Source: Pseudomonas sp. Au-Pse12 (lineage in GTDB: Bacteria; Pseudomonadota; Gammaproteobacteria; Pseudomonadales; Pseudomonadaceae). From it: a stretch of 64,000 bases of DNA. The stretch spans positions 186,001 through 250,000 of the forward strand of contig NZ_JAJTTH010000004.1 in NCBI RefSeq assembly GCF_021341665.1. The letters are read 5' to 3'. The position numbers were made by a program, and so were the translations under genes. The notes beneath the pieces are model-generated. The model ran no database searches. It was given only the letters and a program-made list of their open reading frames with translations, and was not told the origin of the DNA. Below, in pieces: positions 25,351 to 33,042 of the stretch (its first letter is position 1; each line of letters starts with the position of its first letter).

Positions 25351-27240
25351 CTACTTCATGCGGGCCAGGGCCTGTTCCAGGCTCAGGCGGCCCAGGTCTT
25401 CGCCATTCCTGCTGCGCAGGCTGATGTAGCCTCCGGCCTTTTCCTGGTCGCCGATCACCAGCAGATAGGGCACTTTCTGCAGGCTGTGCTCGCGGATCTT
25501 GTAGCCGATCTTTTCGTTGCGCAGGTCGGCGCTGGCCCGCAGCCCGTGTTGGCGCAAGCGCTCGCTGATGTCCCGGGCGTAGTCGGCCTGGGCTTCGCTG
25601 ATGTTCAGCACCACCGCCTGTTGTGGCGCCAGCCACAGGGGCAGGGCGCCACCGTGGTGTTCCAGGAGAATGCCGATAAAGCGTTCCAGCGAACCGAACA
25701 GCGCCCGGTGCAGCATCACTGGCGGGCGGCGCTCGCCACTGTCGCTGATGTAGCTGATGGCGAAGCGCTCGGGCAGGTTGAGGTCCACTTGCAGGGTGCC
25801 GCACTGCCAGTCGCGGCCGATGGCGTCGCGTAGCACGAACTCCAGCTTGGGGCCGTAGAAGGCGCCTTCCCCGGGGTTGGTCCGGTAGTCCACCTGCATG
25901 CTTTGCAAGGCGCCGACCAGGGCGTTTTCCAGCTGGTCCCAGACCTCGTCGCTGCCGATGCGGTTGGCCGGGCGGGTGGAGAGCTTCACCGACACGTCGT
26001 CGAAACCGAACTCCTTATAGATGTCGAACACCAGGGCGATGGTGCTGGCGCATTCGCTTTGCATCTGCTCGGGGGTGCAGAAGATGTGGGCGTCGTCCTG
26101 GGTGAAGTGGCGCACCCGCAGCAGGCCGTGCAAAGCGCCTGACGGCTCGTAGCGGTGGACCTTGCCGAACTCGGCGATGCGCAGCGGCAGGTCGCGGTAG
26201 CTCTTTATCCCGTGGCTGAAGATCGCCACCGCGCCGGGGCAGTTCATCGGCTTGAGGGCGAAGGTGCGCTGGTCCTCGGTGCTGGTGGTGAACATGTGGT
26301 CGCGGTAGTTCTGCCAGTGCCCGGAGGTTTCCCACAGGCTGCGGTCCATCACGTCCGGGGTGTTCACTTCCTGGTAGCCGGCCTGCTCCTGACGCTGGCG
26401 CATGTAGCCGATCAATTGCTGGAACAGGGTCCAGCCCCTGGCGTGCCAGAACACCGAACCCGGTGCGCAGTCGTCGAAGTGGAACAGGTCCAGTTGCTGG
26501 CCGAGCTTGCGGTGATCGCGCTTGGCGGCTTGTTCCTGGCGGATCAGGTAGGCGTCCAGCTCCTGGCGGCTGGCCCAGCAGGTGCCGTAGATCCGTTGCA
26601 GCGGTGCCTTGCTGGCGTCGCCGCGCCAGTAGGCGCCCGCCACCCGGGTCAGCTTGAAGGCGCGCAACTGGCCGGTGGAGCGCAGGTGCGGCCCGCGGCA
26701 CAGGTCCTCGAAATCCCCCTGGCGGTACAGCGACAGCACGGCCTGCGGTGGCAGGTCGCGGATCAACTCGACCTTGAAGTGCTCGCCCTGGGCGACGAAG
26801 TGTTGCTCGGCCTGCTCCCGGGACAATTCGCGGCGGCGCACCGAGTGGTTGGTGGCGGCGAGGCTGTGCATGCGTGCCTCGATCAGTTCCAGGTCTTCGG
26901 GCGTGAAGGGGCGCTCGCAGGCGAAGTCGTAGAAGAAGCCGTCCTCGATTACCGGGCCGATGGCCACCTGGGCCGAGGGATACAACTGCTTGACCGCCAT
27001 TGCCAGCAGGTGCGCGCAGGAGTGGCGCAGCACCTCCAGGCCCTCGGGCTCGCGGGCGGTGATGATGCTCAGCCGGGCATCGCTTTGCAGCAGGTAGTCA
27101 CAGTCCACCAGCCGGCCATCCACGCGCCCGGCCACGGCGGCCTTGGCCAGGCCGCTGCCGATGCTGGCGGCCACCTCGAAAACGGACAACGGCTGGTCGT
27201 ACTCACGGCACGCGCCATCAGGCAGGGTGATGCGGATCAT
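25351..27240 (-). CDS. thrS2: Second threonyl-tRNA synthetase (ThrRS2), zinc-regulon copy
   Basis: A 629-residue class II synthetase that would charge tRNA-Thr. It has the TGS domain (residues 1-60), the H-S-x2-H editing-domain zinc-like motif (H-S-C-A-H-L near 75), motif 1 to 3 core elements, and the catalytic zinc ligands Cys (M-N-C-P-G), His (D-D-A-H-I-F) and His (M-L-H-R-A). The zinc site is therefore kept. It is the last gene of the minus-strand zinc operon, 26 bp after pyrQ, and is not in the usual thrS-infC-rpmI context, which identifies it as the paralogue. Expression under zinc shortage is inferred from the operon's Zur box. Confidence 0.93.
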   Translation of the reverse strand: MIRITLPDGACREYDQPLSVFEVAASIGSGLAKAAVAGRVDGRLVDCDYLLQSDARLSIITAREPEGLEVLRHSCAHLLAMAVKQLYPSAQVAIGPVIEDGFFYDFACERPFTPEDLELIEARMHSLAATNHSVRRRELSREQAEQHFVAQGEHFKVELIRDLPPQAVLSLYRQGDFEDLCRGPHLRSTGQLRAFKLTRVAGAYWRGDASKAPLQRIYGTCWASRQELDAYLIRQEQAAKRDHRKLGQQLDLFHFDDCAPGSVFWHARGWTLFQQLIGYMRQRQEQAGYQEVNTPDVMDRSLWETSGHWQNYRDHMFTTSTEDQRTFALKPMNCPGAVAIFSHGIKSYRDLPLRIAEFGKVHRYEPSGALHGLLRVRHFTQDDAHIFCTPEQMQSECASTIALVFDIYKEFGFDDVSVKLSTRPANRIGSDEVWDQLENALVGALQSMQVDYRTNPGEGAFYGPKLEFVLRDAIGRDWQCGTLQVDLNLPERFAISYISDSGERRPPVMLHRALFGSLERFIGILLEHHGGALPLWLAPQQAVVLNISEAQADYARDISERLRQHGLRASADLRNEKIGYKIREHSLQKVPYLLVIGDQEKAGGYISLRSRNGEDLGRLSLEQALARMK

Positions 27241-27266
27241 CTTCAGTGGTCCTTGGTGTCAGGCGG

Positions 27267-28601
27267 TTAACGGGTGAAGCGCAGGGGCAGGCCCTGACAG
27301 TGGTCGTACAGGCGGCCCTGATGCCAGGCGAGCTGGCCGGAGACCAGGGTGGTGCTGACGCTGTGGCGAAAGCGCCGGCCGGTGAACGGTGTCCAGCCGC
27401 ATTGGGCAAGGATCGGCTGGCTGTCCACGGCCAGGCCCCCGGGTTCGGCGCGGATCAGCACCAGGTCGGCCCAGTAGCCCTCGCGCAGGTAGCCGCGGTC
27501 GGGGATGGCGAACAGATCGGCGACCCGGTGGCTGGTCTTGGCCACCAGGGTGGTCAGGGGCAGCAGCCGGTCGGCCACCAGTTCCAGCAGCGCCGGCAAG
27601 GCGTGTTGCACCAGCGGCAGGCCGGAAGGCGCGCGGCTGTAAGGCAGTTGTTTCTGCTCCCAGGTGTGGGGGGCGTGGTCGGTGCCGATGACATCCAGGC
27701 GCTGGCTGTTGAGGGCCTGGCGCAGGGCATCGCGATCGGCCTGGGTCTTGATCGCCGGGTTGCATTTGATCAGGTGGCCCAGGCGCGGGTAGTCGCGGTC
27801 ATCGAACAGCAGGTGGTGCACGCAGACTTCGGCGGTGATGTGCTTGTCCGCCAGGGGCCGGTCCTCGAACAGCGCCAGCTCCCGAGCGCTGGTCAGGTGC
27901 AGGACGTGCAGGCGGGTGCCGTGTTTTCTGGCCAGTGCCACCGCCAGGGACGAGGAGCGGTAGCAGGCCTCGGCATCGCGGATGTGCGGGTGGGCGGCGG
28001 CGGGGATCTGCTCGCCGTACAGCTGCAGCCAGCGCTGTTGCCGGCCCTGGATGCTCGGGGTGTGTTCGCAGTGGGCCAGGAGCAGGGTCGGCACCTGACG
28101 AAACAGCCGGTCCAGCACCTCGGGGTCGTCCACCAGCATGTTGCCGGTGGAGGCGCCCATGAACACCTTGACCCCGGCGACCTGGGTCGGGTCCAGGGCG
28201 GCGACGGTGTCGAGGTTGTCGTTGCTGACGCCGAAGTGGAAGCCGTAGTTGGCCACCGACGTGGTCGCCGCGCGGCGCTTCTTGTCCGCCAGGGCAGCCA
28301 GGGTCAGGGTTGCCGGCGAGGTGTTGGGCATGTCCATGAAGCTGGTGATGCCACCGGCCACCGCCGCCCGCGACTCACTATGCAGGCTGCCTTTTTCCGG
28401 CGCGCCGGGGTCACGAAAGTGCACCTGATCGTCGATCATCCCCGGCAGCAGCCATTGGCCCTGGGCGTCGATTTCGACCTCGGCGCTGAGGTGGTCGAGG
28501 CTGCCGATGGTGTCGATGCGCCCGTGGCTGACCAGCAGGTCGGCGTCGAACTCGCGCCCTTCATTCACCAGGCGGGCGTTGCGGATGAGGATTCGGCTCA
28601 T
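27267..28601 (-). CDS. pyrQ: Dihydroorotase paralogue (PyrQ/PyrC2)
   Basis: A 444-residue amidohydrolase-family dihydroorotase. The first metal-ligand motif reads I-D-D-Q-V-H-F-R-D-P-G at about residue 60, so the first His of the usual H-x-H is Gln; the later ligands (a His in L-L-A-H-C-E, H-L-T-S, and G-T-D-H-A-P-H) are present. It would convert carbamoyl-aspartate to dihydroorotate in pyrimidine synthesis. In P. aeruginosa a zinc-regulon paralogue at this place is known as PyrQ. Start at 28601 (M-S-R-I-L-I-R-N) lies 2 bp after the gamma-carbonic anhydrase stop. A longer in-frame reading upstream overlaps that gene and is rejected. Confidence 0.92.
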   Translation of the reverse strand: MSRILIRNARLVNEGREFDADLLVSHGRIDTIGSLDHLSAEVEIDAQGQWLLPGMIDDQVHFRDPGAPEKGSLHSESRAAVAGGITSFMDMPNTSPATLTLAALADKKRRAATTSVANYGFHFGVSNDNLDTVAALDPTQVAGVKVFMGASTGNMLVDDPEVLDRLFRQVPTLLLAHCEHTPSIQGRQQRWLQLYGEQIPAAAHPHIRDAEACYRSSSLAVALARKHGTRLHVLHLTSARELALFEDRPLADKHITAEVCVHHLLFDDRDYPRLGHLIKCNPAIKTQADRDALRQALNSQRLDVIGTDHAPHTWEQKQLPYSRAPSGLPLVQHALPALLELVADRLLPLTTLVAKTSHRVADLFAIPDRGYLREGYWADLVLIRAEPGGLAVDSQPILAQCGWTPFTGRRFRHSVSTTLVSGQLAWHQGRLYDHCQGLPLRFTR

Positions 28602-28603
28602 GC

Positions 28604-29164
28604 TCAAAACTCGTTCTGCAGGGCCTTGTAGCCACGCACCAGATCGACGTTGGTGCGCGCCACGTCTTCGGAAAACTCCGAAGCGCTGACACTCACGGGA
28701 GGGAACTGGGCGAGGTCGGTCTTGGGCCCGATGCGGGTGGTGGAGGGCACGTAGAAACCCGCCGGCAGGTCGCGGCCGTCCACCACCGAGTTGTGCCGGA
28801 CCACGCTGCCGTCGCCGACCTCGCAGTTGAACAGCACGCTGTTGAAGCCGATGAACACCCGGTCGCCGACCACGCACGGGCCATGGACGATGGAGCGGTG
28901 GGCAATGGAGGTGTGCTGGCCGATGGTCACCGCCGCGCCGGATTTGGAGTGGATCACCACGCCGTCCTGGATGTTCGAGTTGGCGCCGATGGTGATGGCT
29001 TGCATCTGGCCGCTGGCGTCCACTTCATCGGCGCGGATCACCGCGTAGGGGCCGACGAACACGTTGTCGCCGATCACCACCTTGCCGCAGATGATGGCGG
29101 TCTTGTCCACGTAGGCCGATTCGGCGATCACTGGCAGGTCGCCGGAGGGGTTTTTACGAATCAT
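28604..29164 (-). CDS. Gamma-carbonic-anhydrase-like protein
   Basis: A 186-residue left-handed beta-helix (hexapeptide repeat) protein of the gamma-carbonic anhydrase family. The three metal-binding histidines are visible in V-I-H-S-K-S-G near residue 71 and A-H-R-S-I-V-H-G-P near 88-93. It would hydrate carbon dioxide, though many members have unknown activity. It overlaps hisI2 by 11 bp and belongs to the zinc operon. In zinc shortage this family can use iron or cobalt, so it may stand in for zinc-dependent anhydrases. Confidence 0.92.
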   Translation of the reverse strand: MIRKNPSGDLPVIAESAYVDKTAIICGKVVIGDNVFVGPYAVIRADEVDASGQMQAITIGANSNIQDGVVIHSKSGAAVTIGQHTSIAHRSIVHGPCVVGDRVFIGFNSVLFNCEVGDGSVVRHNSVVDGRDLPAGFYVPSTTRIGPKTDLAQFPPVSVSASEFSEDVARTNVDLVRGYKALQNEF

Positions 29165-29597
29165 GGCGCGAGTCCTTCAAGGGGGAACTGATGACTTCCA
29201 CCGCGCCATCGCGAATGGCGTTGTAGAAACAGTTGGGGCGACCGGTGTGGCAGGCAGGTCCTTGCTGATCCACGAGCAGCAGCACGGCATCGCCGTCGCA
29301 GTCCAGGCGTGCTTCGATCAGGCGTTGCCGGTGCCCGGAGCTTTCACCCTTGCGCCACAGGCACTGGCGCGAACGCGACCAGTAGCAGGCCTGGCCGCTG
29401 GCCAGGGTCTCGGCCAGGGCCCGGCGGTTCATCCAGGCCAGCATCAGCACTTCGCCACTGTCGTGCTGCTGGGCGATGGCGGCGATCAGGCCGTCGCTGT
29501 TCCAGGGCAGGGCGTCGAGCACGGCGGCCAGCGGCCAGCGGCTGCCCTGGGGCGCGCCTTCCAGCGTCAGCAACGACAGCGGCGGGGGCTGGTTCAT
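29154..29597 (-). CDS. hisI2: Phosphoribosyl-AMP cyclohydrolase paralogue (HisI2)
   Basis: A 147-residue HisI-type enzyme, which opens the ring of phosphoribosyl-AMP in histidine synthesis and needs zinc and magnesium. Recognised by M-L-A-W-M-N, the Y-W-S-R-S-R segment, D-C-D-G-D-A (metal site) and A-C-H-T-G-R-P-N-C-F (zinc Cys). The stand-alone form without HisE and the place in a zinc operon mark it as a paralogue of the housekeeping hisI. ATGA overlap with the ABC binding-protein gene upstream and overlap with the anhydrase gene downstream. Confidence 0.92.
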   Translation of the reverse strand: MNQPPPLSLLTLEGAPQGSRWPLAAVLDALPWNSDGLIAAIAQQHDSGEVLMLAWMNRRALAETLASGQACYWSRSRQCLWRKGESSGHRQRLIEARLDCDGDAVLLLVDQQGPACHTGRPNCFYNAIRDGAVEVISSPLKDSRHDS

Positions 29598-30478
29598 GGT
29601 CGGCTCAGGGCGTCGTACAGGGTGTTGAGGTTGGCTTCGAACAGGCCGGTGAACGTGCTGGCCGGGCCGCTGGCCGAGAGTGCGTCGGAGTACAGGGTGC
29701 CGCCGATATGGGCGCCGCTTTCGTCGGCGATCTGCTTGAGCAGGCGGGCGTCCTTGATGTTTTCCATGAACACCGCCTTGACCTTGGCGGTGCGGATCTG
29801 GGTGATCAGCGCGGCGACTTCGGCGGCCGAAGGTTCACGCTCGGTGGACAGGCCCTGGGGCGCCATGAAGTCGATGCCGTAGGCCTGGCCCAGGTAACCG
29901 AAGGCGTCGTGGGAGGTGACGATCTTGCGGTTGCCCGGGGGCAGTGAGCCGAGCTTGGCCTTGGCCTCGGCCAGCAGGCGATAGACCTGTTGCAGGTAGG
30001 CCTGGCTGTTGCGCCGGTAGTCGGCCTGGTGGGCCGGGTCGGCGGCGATCAGCGCCTGGGTGATGTTGTTCACATAGAGTTCGCTGTTGGCCAGGTTGTG
30101 CCAGGCGTGCGGGTCGGGAACGCTTGCACCGTCTTCCTCAAGGGTGCGCGGAATGACGCCGCGGCTGGCGATGACCTGTTGCGCCGGGGTGGCGGTGCTG
30201 GCGATCAGGCGGTCCAGCCAGGGTTCGAAGCCCAGGCCGTTCTTGATGATCAGCCGGGCCTTGAGCAAGGCCTTGGCGTCATCCGGGGTGGGTTCGTAGG
30301 TGTGGGCGTCCTCATCGGCGCCCACCAGGTTGGTGATCTGCACATGTTCGCCGCCGATCTGGCGGGTCATGTCGGCGAGGATGCTGAAACTGCTGACCAC
30401 AGCCAGCTTGTCCGCCGCGTGGGCGGTGGACAGCGACAACGGCAACAGCAGGCTGAACAGCACGAGTAGAGCGCGCAT
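29594..30478 (-). CDS. Zinc-type ABC transporter periplasmic binding protein (ZnuA/AztC-like)
   Basis: A 294-residue cluster A-I metal-binding protein. The signal peptide is M-R-A-L-L-V-L-F-S to A-H-A-A. Candidate zinc ligands are His in D-A-H-T-Y-E-P-T, His in D-P-H-A-W-H-N, His in S-H-D-A-F-G-Y and Asp in Y-S-D-A-L-S. The long His-rich loop of ZnuA is missing, and the H-H-H-D set is what AztC-type proteins have. ATG at 30478 is preferred over one at 30493, since GAGGTG lies eight bases upstream. It works with the permease and ATPase encoded just upstream. No aztD or zur gene accompanies it. Confidence 0.9.
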   Translation of the reverse strand: MRALLVLFSLLLPLSLSTAHAADKLAVVSSFSILADMTRQIGGEHVQITNLVGADEDAHTYEPTPDDAKALLKARLIIKNGLGFEPWLDRLIASTATPAQQVIASRGVIPRTLEEDGASVPDPHAWHNLANSELYVNNITQALIAADPAHQADYRRNSQAYLQQVYRLLAEAKAKLGSLPPGNRKIVTSHDAFGYLGQAYGIDFMAPQGLSTEREPSAAEVAALITQIRTAKVKAVFMENIKDARLLKQIADESGAHIGGTLYSDALSASGPASTFTGLFEANLNTLYDALSRP

Positions 30479-30489
30479 CGGTAGACACC

Positions 30490-31356
30490 TCATGGGGATG
30501 TGAGCAAAGGCGGGCGGCGCAGCAAGCCGTGCACCGGACCGAACACCACGGACAGCAGATACAGCCCGCCCGCCACCAGCACGATGGCCGGCCCGCTGGG
30601 CAACGAGTAATGGAACGACAGCAGCAAACCGAGCCACACCGAAAGACAGCCCAGCACGGCGGCGATAGCGATCAGGGTCGGCAGACGGCGGCTCCAGAAA
30701 CGCGCGGCGGCGGCCGGCAGCATCATCAGCCCCACCACCATCAGCGCGCCGATGGCCTGGAAACCGATCACCAGGTTGAGCACCACCAGGGTCAGGAACA
30801 GGCCGTGGGCCAGGGGGCCGAGGCGGCTGACGCTGTGCAGGAACAGCGGGTCGAGGGTGTCCAGCAGCAGGGCTTTGTAGATCAGCGCCATGGCCAGCAG
30901 GCTGAAGGCCGAGACCAACAGCATGCCGTTCAGGGTCGGGCCATCCACCGCCAGGGCCGAGCCGAACAGCAGGTGCAACAGGTCCAGGCGCTGGCCCGCG
31001 AGCCCGAGGATCAGTACCCCGCTGGCCAGGGAAATGGGGTAGAGCGCGGCGATGCTGGCGTCTTCCCGCAGGCCGGTACGGCGGGTGACCCAGGCGGCCA
31101 GGCCGGCCATGCCCAGCCCGGCGCCGAGGCCGCCGAGGGTCAACGCGGGCAGGCTGAGACCGGCCAACCAGAAACCCAGGGCGGCGCCGGGGAGAATGCC
31201 GTGGGCCACGGCGTCGCCGATCAGGCTCATGCGCCGCAGGATCAGGAACACCCCCAGAGGCGCAGTGCTGCAGGCCAGCAGCAGGCCTCCGAGCAGGGCC
31301 CGGCGCATGAACATGAATTCGCTGAACGGTTGCCAGACATGCGCGGCGAGCTGCAT
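30490..31356 (-). CDS. Metal ABC transporter permease (ZnuB/AztB-like)
   Basis: A 288-residue ABC-3 family membrane protein with about eight hydrophobic helices and the family segment S-L-I-G-D-A-V-A-H-G-I-L-P-G near residue 50. It forms the channel for zinc or a similar divalent metal. ATG at 31356 shares its sequence with the stop of the ATPase gene (TGATG), so it is translationally coupled. An upstream GTG at 31374 is less likely. Part of the zinc operon, followed by the binding protein gene. Confidence 0.92.
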   Translation of the reverse strand: MQLAAHVWQPFSEFMFMRRALLGGLLLACSTAPLGVFLILRRMSLIGDAVAHGILPGAALGFWLAGLSLPALTLGGLGAGLGMAGLAAWVTRRTGLREDASIAALYPISLASGVLILGLAGQRLDLLHLLFGSALAVDGPTLNGMLLVSAFSLLAMALIYKALLLDTLDPLFLHSVSRLGPLAHGLFLTLVVLNLVIGFQAIGALMVVGLMMLPAAAARFWSRRLPTLIAIAAVLGCLSVWLGLLLSFHYSLPSGPAIVLVAGGLYLLSVVFGPVHGLLRRPPLLTSP

Positions 31357-32021
31357 CAAGCCACCCGCGCGCACGGTGGTTGGGCGATCAGCTCTTGGCT
31401 GGGGCCGAATACGCAGCCGCTGCTTTTTACCAGCAGGGTCCGGGGGATGTGTTGGCGCACGGCGGCCAGGTCATGGCAGACCACCACCAGGGTTCGGCCC
31501 TGGGCGTGCCAGTTGTACAGGTGGCGCCAGAGCAGGGCCTGGCCTGTTTCGTCGAGGGCGGCGTGGGGCTCGTCCAACAGCAGTATCGGTGCTTCGGTCA
31601 GGCTCAAGCGGGCGAGCAGGGCGCGTTGCAATTCGCCGCCGGAAAGGGCCATCAACGGGCGTTTTTCCAGGCCGCTCAGGCACCAGTCTTCGAGTACCGT
31701 GCGCAGCTTTTCTCCCCGGGCCCTGGCCGGTTCACGTTTGCCCCAGAATCCACCGGCCACCAGTTCTTCCAGGCTGATGGGGAACTGCCGGTCCAGGTGT
31801 TGCTGCTGTGGCAGGAACGACAGACCGCCGCGCGGCGTACCCAGGTGGACCTTGCCCGAGAGTGGCTTCTGCAACCCGGCGAGGACTTTCAGCAAGCTGC
31901 TCTTGCCCGACCCGTTGGCGCCGATGATCGCGCTCAGGCTGGCCTTGGGCAGGTGCAGATCCAGCGCCGGGGTCAGCGGTTGCCCCGGGGCGCCCCAGCG
32001 CAGGTTTTCGCAGCGGATCAT
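31356..32021 (-). CDS. Metal ABC transporter ATPase (ZnuC/AztA-like)
   Basis: A 221-residue ABC ATPase. Walker A is G-A-N-G-S-G-K-S-S at about residues 35-43, the signature is L-S-G-G-E-L-Q near 127, and Walker B is I-L-L-L-D-E-P near 147. It powers the importer with the permease and binding protein encoded downstream. Its start overlaps the folE2 stop as TGATG and its stop overlaps the permease start. It lacks the C-terminal His-rich extension seen in some ZnuC proteins. Confidence 0.93.
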   Translation of the reverse strand: MIRCENLRWGAPGQPLTPALDLHLPKASLSAIIGANGSGKSSLLKVLAGLQKPLSGKVHLGTPRGGLSFLPQQQHLDRQFPISLEELVAGGFWGKREPARARGEKLRTVLEDWCLSGLEKRPLMALSGGELQRALLARLSLTEAPILLLDEPHAALDETGQALLWRHLYNWHAQGRTLVVVCHDLAAVRQHIPRTLLVKSSGCVFGPSQELIAQPPCARVA

Positions 32022-32914
32022 CAGGCCTCCCAGTTCCAGCGGCTTTCGGCCACGGCGTCATGGGCGTGCAGGCTTTCGGCGTGCACCACCCGCAGTTGGA
32101 AGGCGTTGATTCCGGGTGAGCGGCGCAGGGCCAGGTTCAAGCGGCGGGCGGCGTCTTCACAGAACATCAGGTTCTGCCCGTTGGCCAGGGCGAAGGCTTG
32201 CTCGTCAGCGCGCTTGACCGCGGTTTGCACAGCGGTGCCCAGGGCGCTTTCTGCATCGTTGATCAAGGCAATCAGCGGCAGTTCGTCGATGAAATCATCC
32301 AGGCGCAAATGCAATGCTGCGTTGCTGCGCTGGCTGTGGGGCGTGGCAACGATGCCTTGGGACGAACCGAGCCAAGCCAGGACGTCGGTGTGTTGCAGTG
32401 GCCGATCGGCAAAATCATCAATGAATTGCTGCTGGATCAGTTGCCGCGCCAATGCCGCCGAGCAGGGGCAGGTTGAGGAATAAGGCACATCGATTTTTAG
32501 TTCCACGTGGAACATTGCGTTTTTCAGCCGCGCTTCAATGCTCAGCGGGTAGCTTTTCCAGCCGGCCAAAGGGCTGACCAATGCTGGGCGTTTCAGCAGC
32601 AGATCCAGCTGAATGCTCAGGTAGGCGCTATGCGCCAGACCTTCATGGCTATCAAGGAAACGCTGCAAAACCTGGCGCAGCAGCGCAGGGGTGAGGCTTT
32701 CCTGTTCGAGCATTTCCAGGGCCAGGTACAGGCGCGACATATGAATGCCTCGCGCCTCGCCATCGTCGAGGCTGACACCGGCATCGGCCTTGGCGGCGGT
32801 TCGCTGGCCGTCGATCACTACAGGTAAGGCAATGCCGCACATGCCCACCCATTCCAGGGGCAAGGCTTGGCGTGAGGCCTGCGCGGCGATATCCGGCAGA
32901 GTCAGCGCGTTCAT
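32021..32914 (-). CDS. folE2: GTP cyclohydrolase FolE2 (type IB)
   Basis: A 297-residue enzyme that makes dihydroneopterin triphosphate from GTP for folate, replacing zinc-dependent FolE when zinc is scarce because it works with other metals. Recognised by S-L-D-D-G-E-A-R-G-I-H-M-S-R-L-Y near residue 55 and by the C-P-C-S active-site segment near 150. It is the first gene of the leftward zinc operon; its start is 31 bp from a perfect Zur-box palindrome. A parS sequence lies in its coding region at 32499. Confidence 0.95.
   Translation of the reverse strand: MNALTLPDIAAQASRQALPLEWVGMCGIALPVVIDGQRTAAKADAGVSLDDGEARGIHMSRLYLALEMLEQESLTPALLRQVLQRFLDSHEGLAHSAYLSIQLDLLLKRPALVSPLAGWKSYPLSIEARLKNAMFHVELKIDVPYSSTCPCSAALARQLIQQQFIDDFADRPLQHTDVLAWLGSSQGIVATPHSQRSNAALHLRLDDFIDELPLIALINDAESALGTAVQTAVKRADEQAFALANGQNLMFCEDAARRLNLALRRSPGINAFQLRVVHAESLHAHDAVAESRWNWEA
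32499..32514 (-). promoter_or_regulatory. Second candidate parS (ParB binding site)
   Basis: The minus strand reads TGTTCCACGTGGAACT, which keeps the perfect 14-bp palindrome GTTCCACGTGGAAC and differs from the site at 16911 only at the last base. It lies within folE2 (codons for F-H-V-E-L near residue 135). Confidence 0.82.
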
Positions 32915-32945
32915 GAACAGGTCCGTCGTGGGAAATAATTCGACA

Positions 32946-32960
32946 TGTTATATTATAACA
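32946..32960. promoter_or_regulatory. Zur-box candidate between folE2 and the amidase gene
   Basis: TGTTATATTATAACA is a perfect 15-bp palindrome with a single central base. It matches the Zur box form (TGTTATA-N-TATAACA) and overlaps TATA-like -10 elements in both directions. It lies 31 bp from folE2 and 82 bp from the amidase start, so zinc-bound Zur would repress both. Confidence 0.88.
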
Positions 32961-33042
32961 ATACGTCCGATGGAAAGTTTTTCCTCGACGGTCGTTCATC
33001 CTGCCTTGTGAGTACGGACGCTCCTTTTCTGCGGTATTTGCC

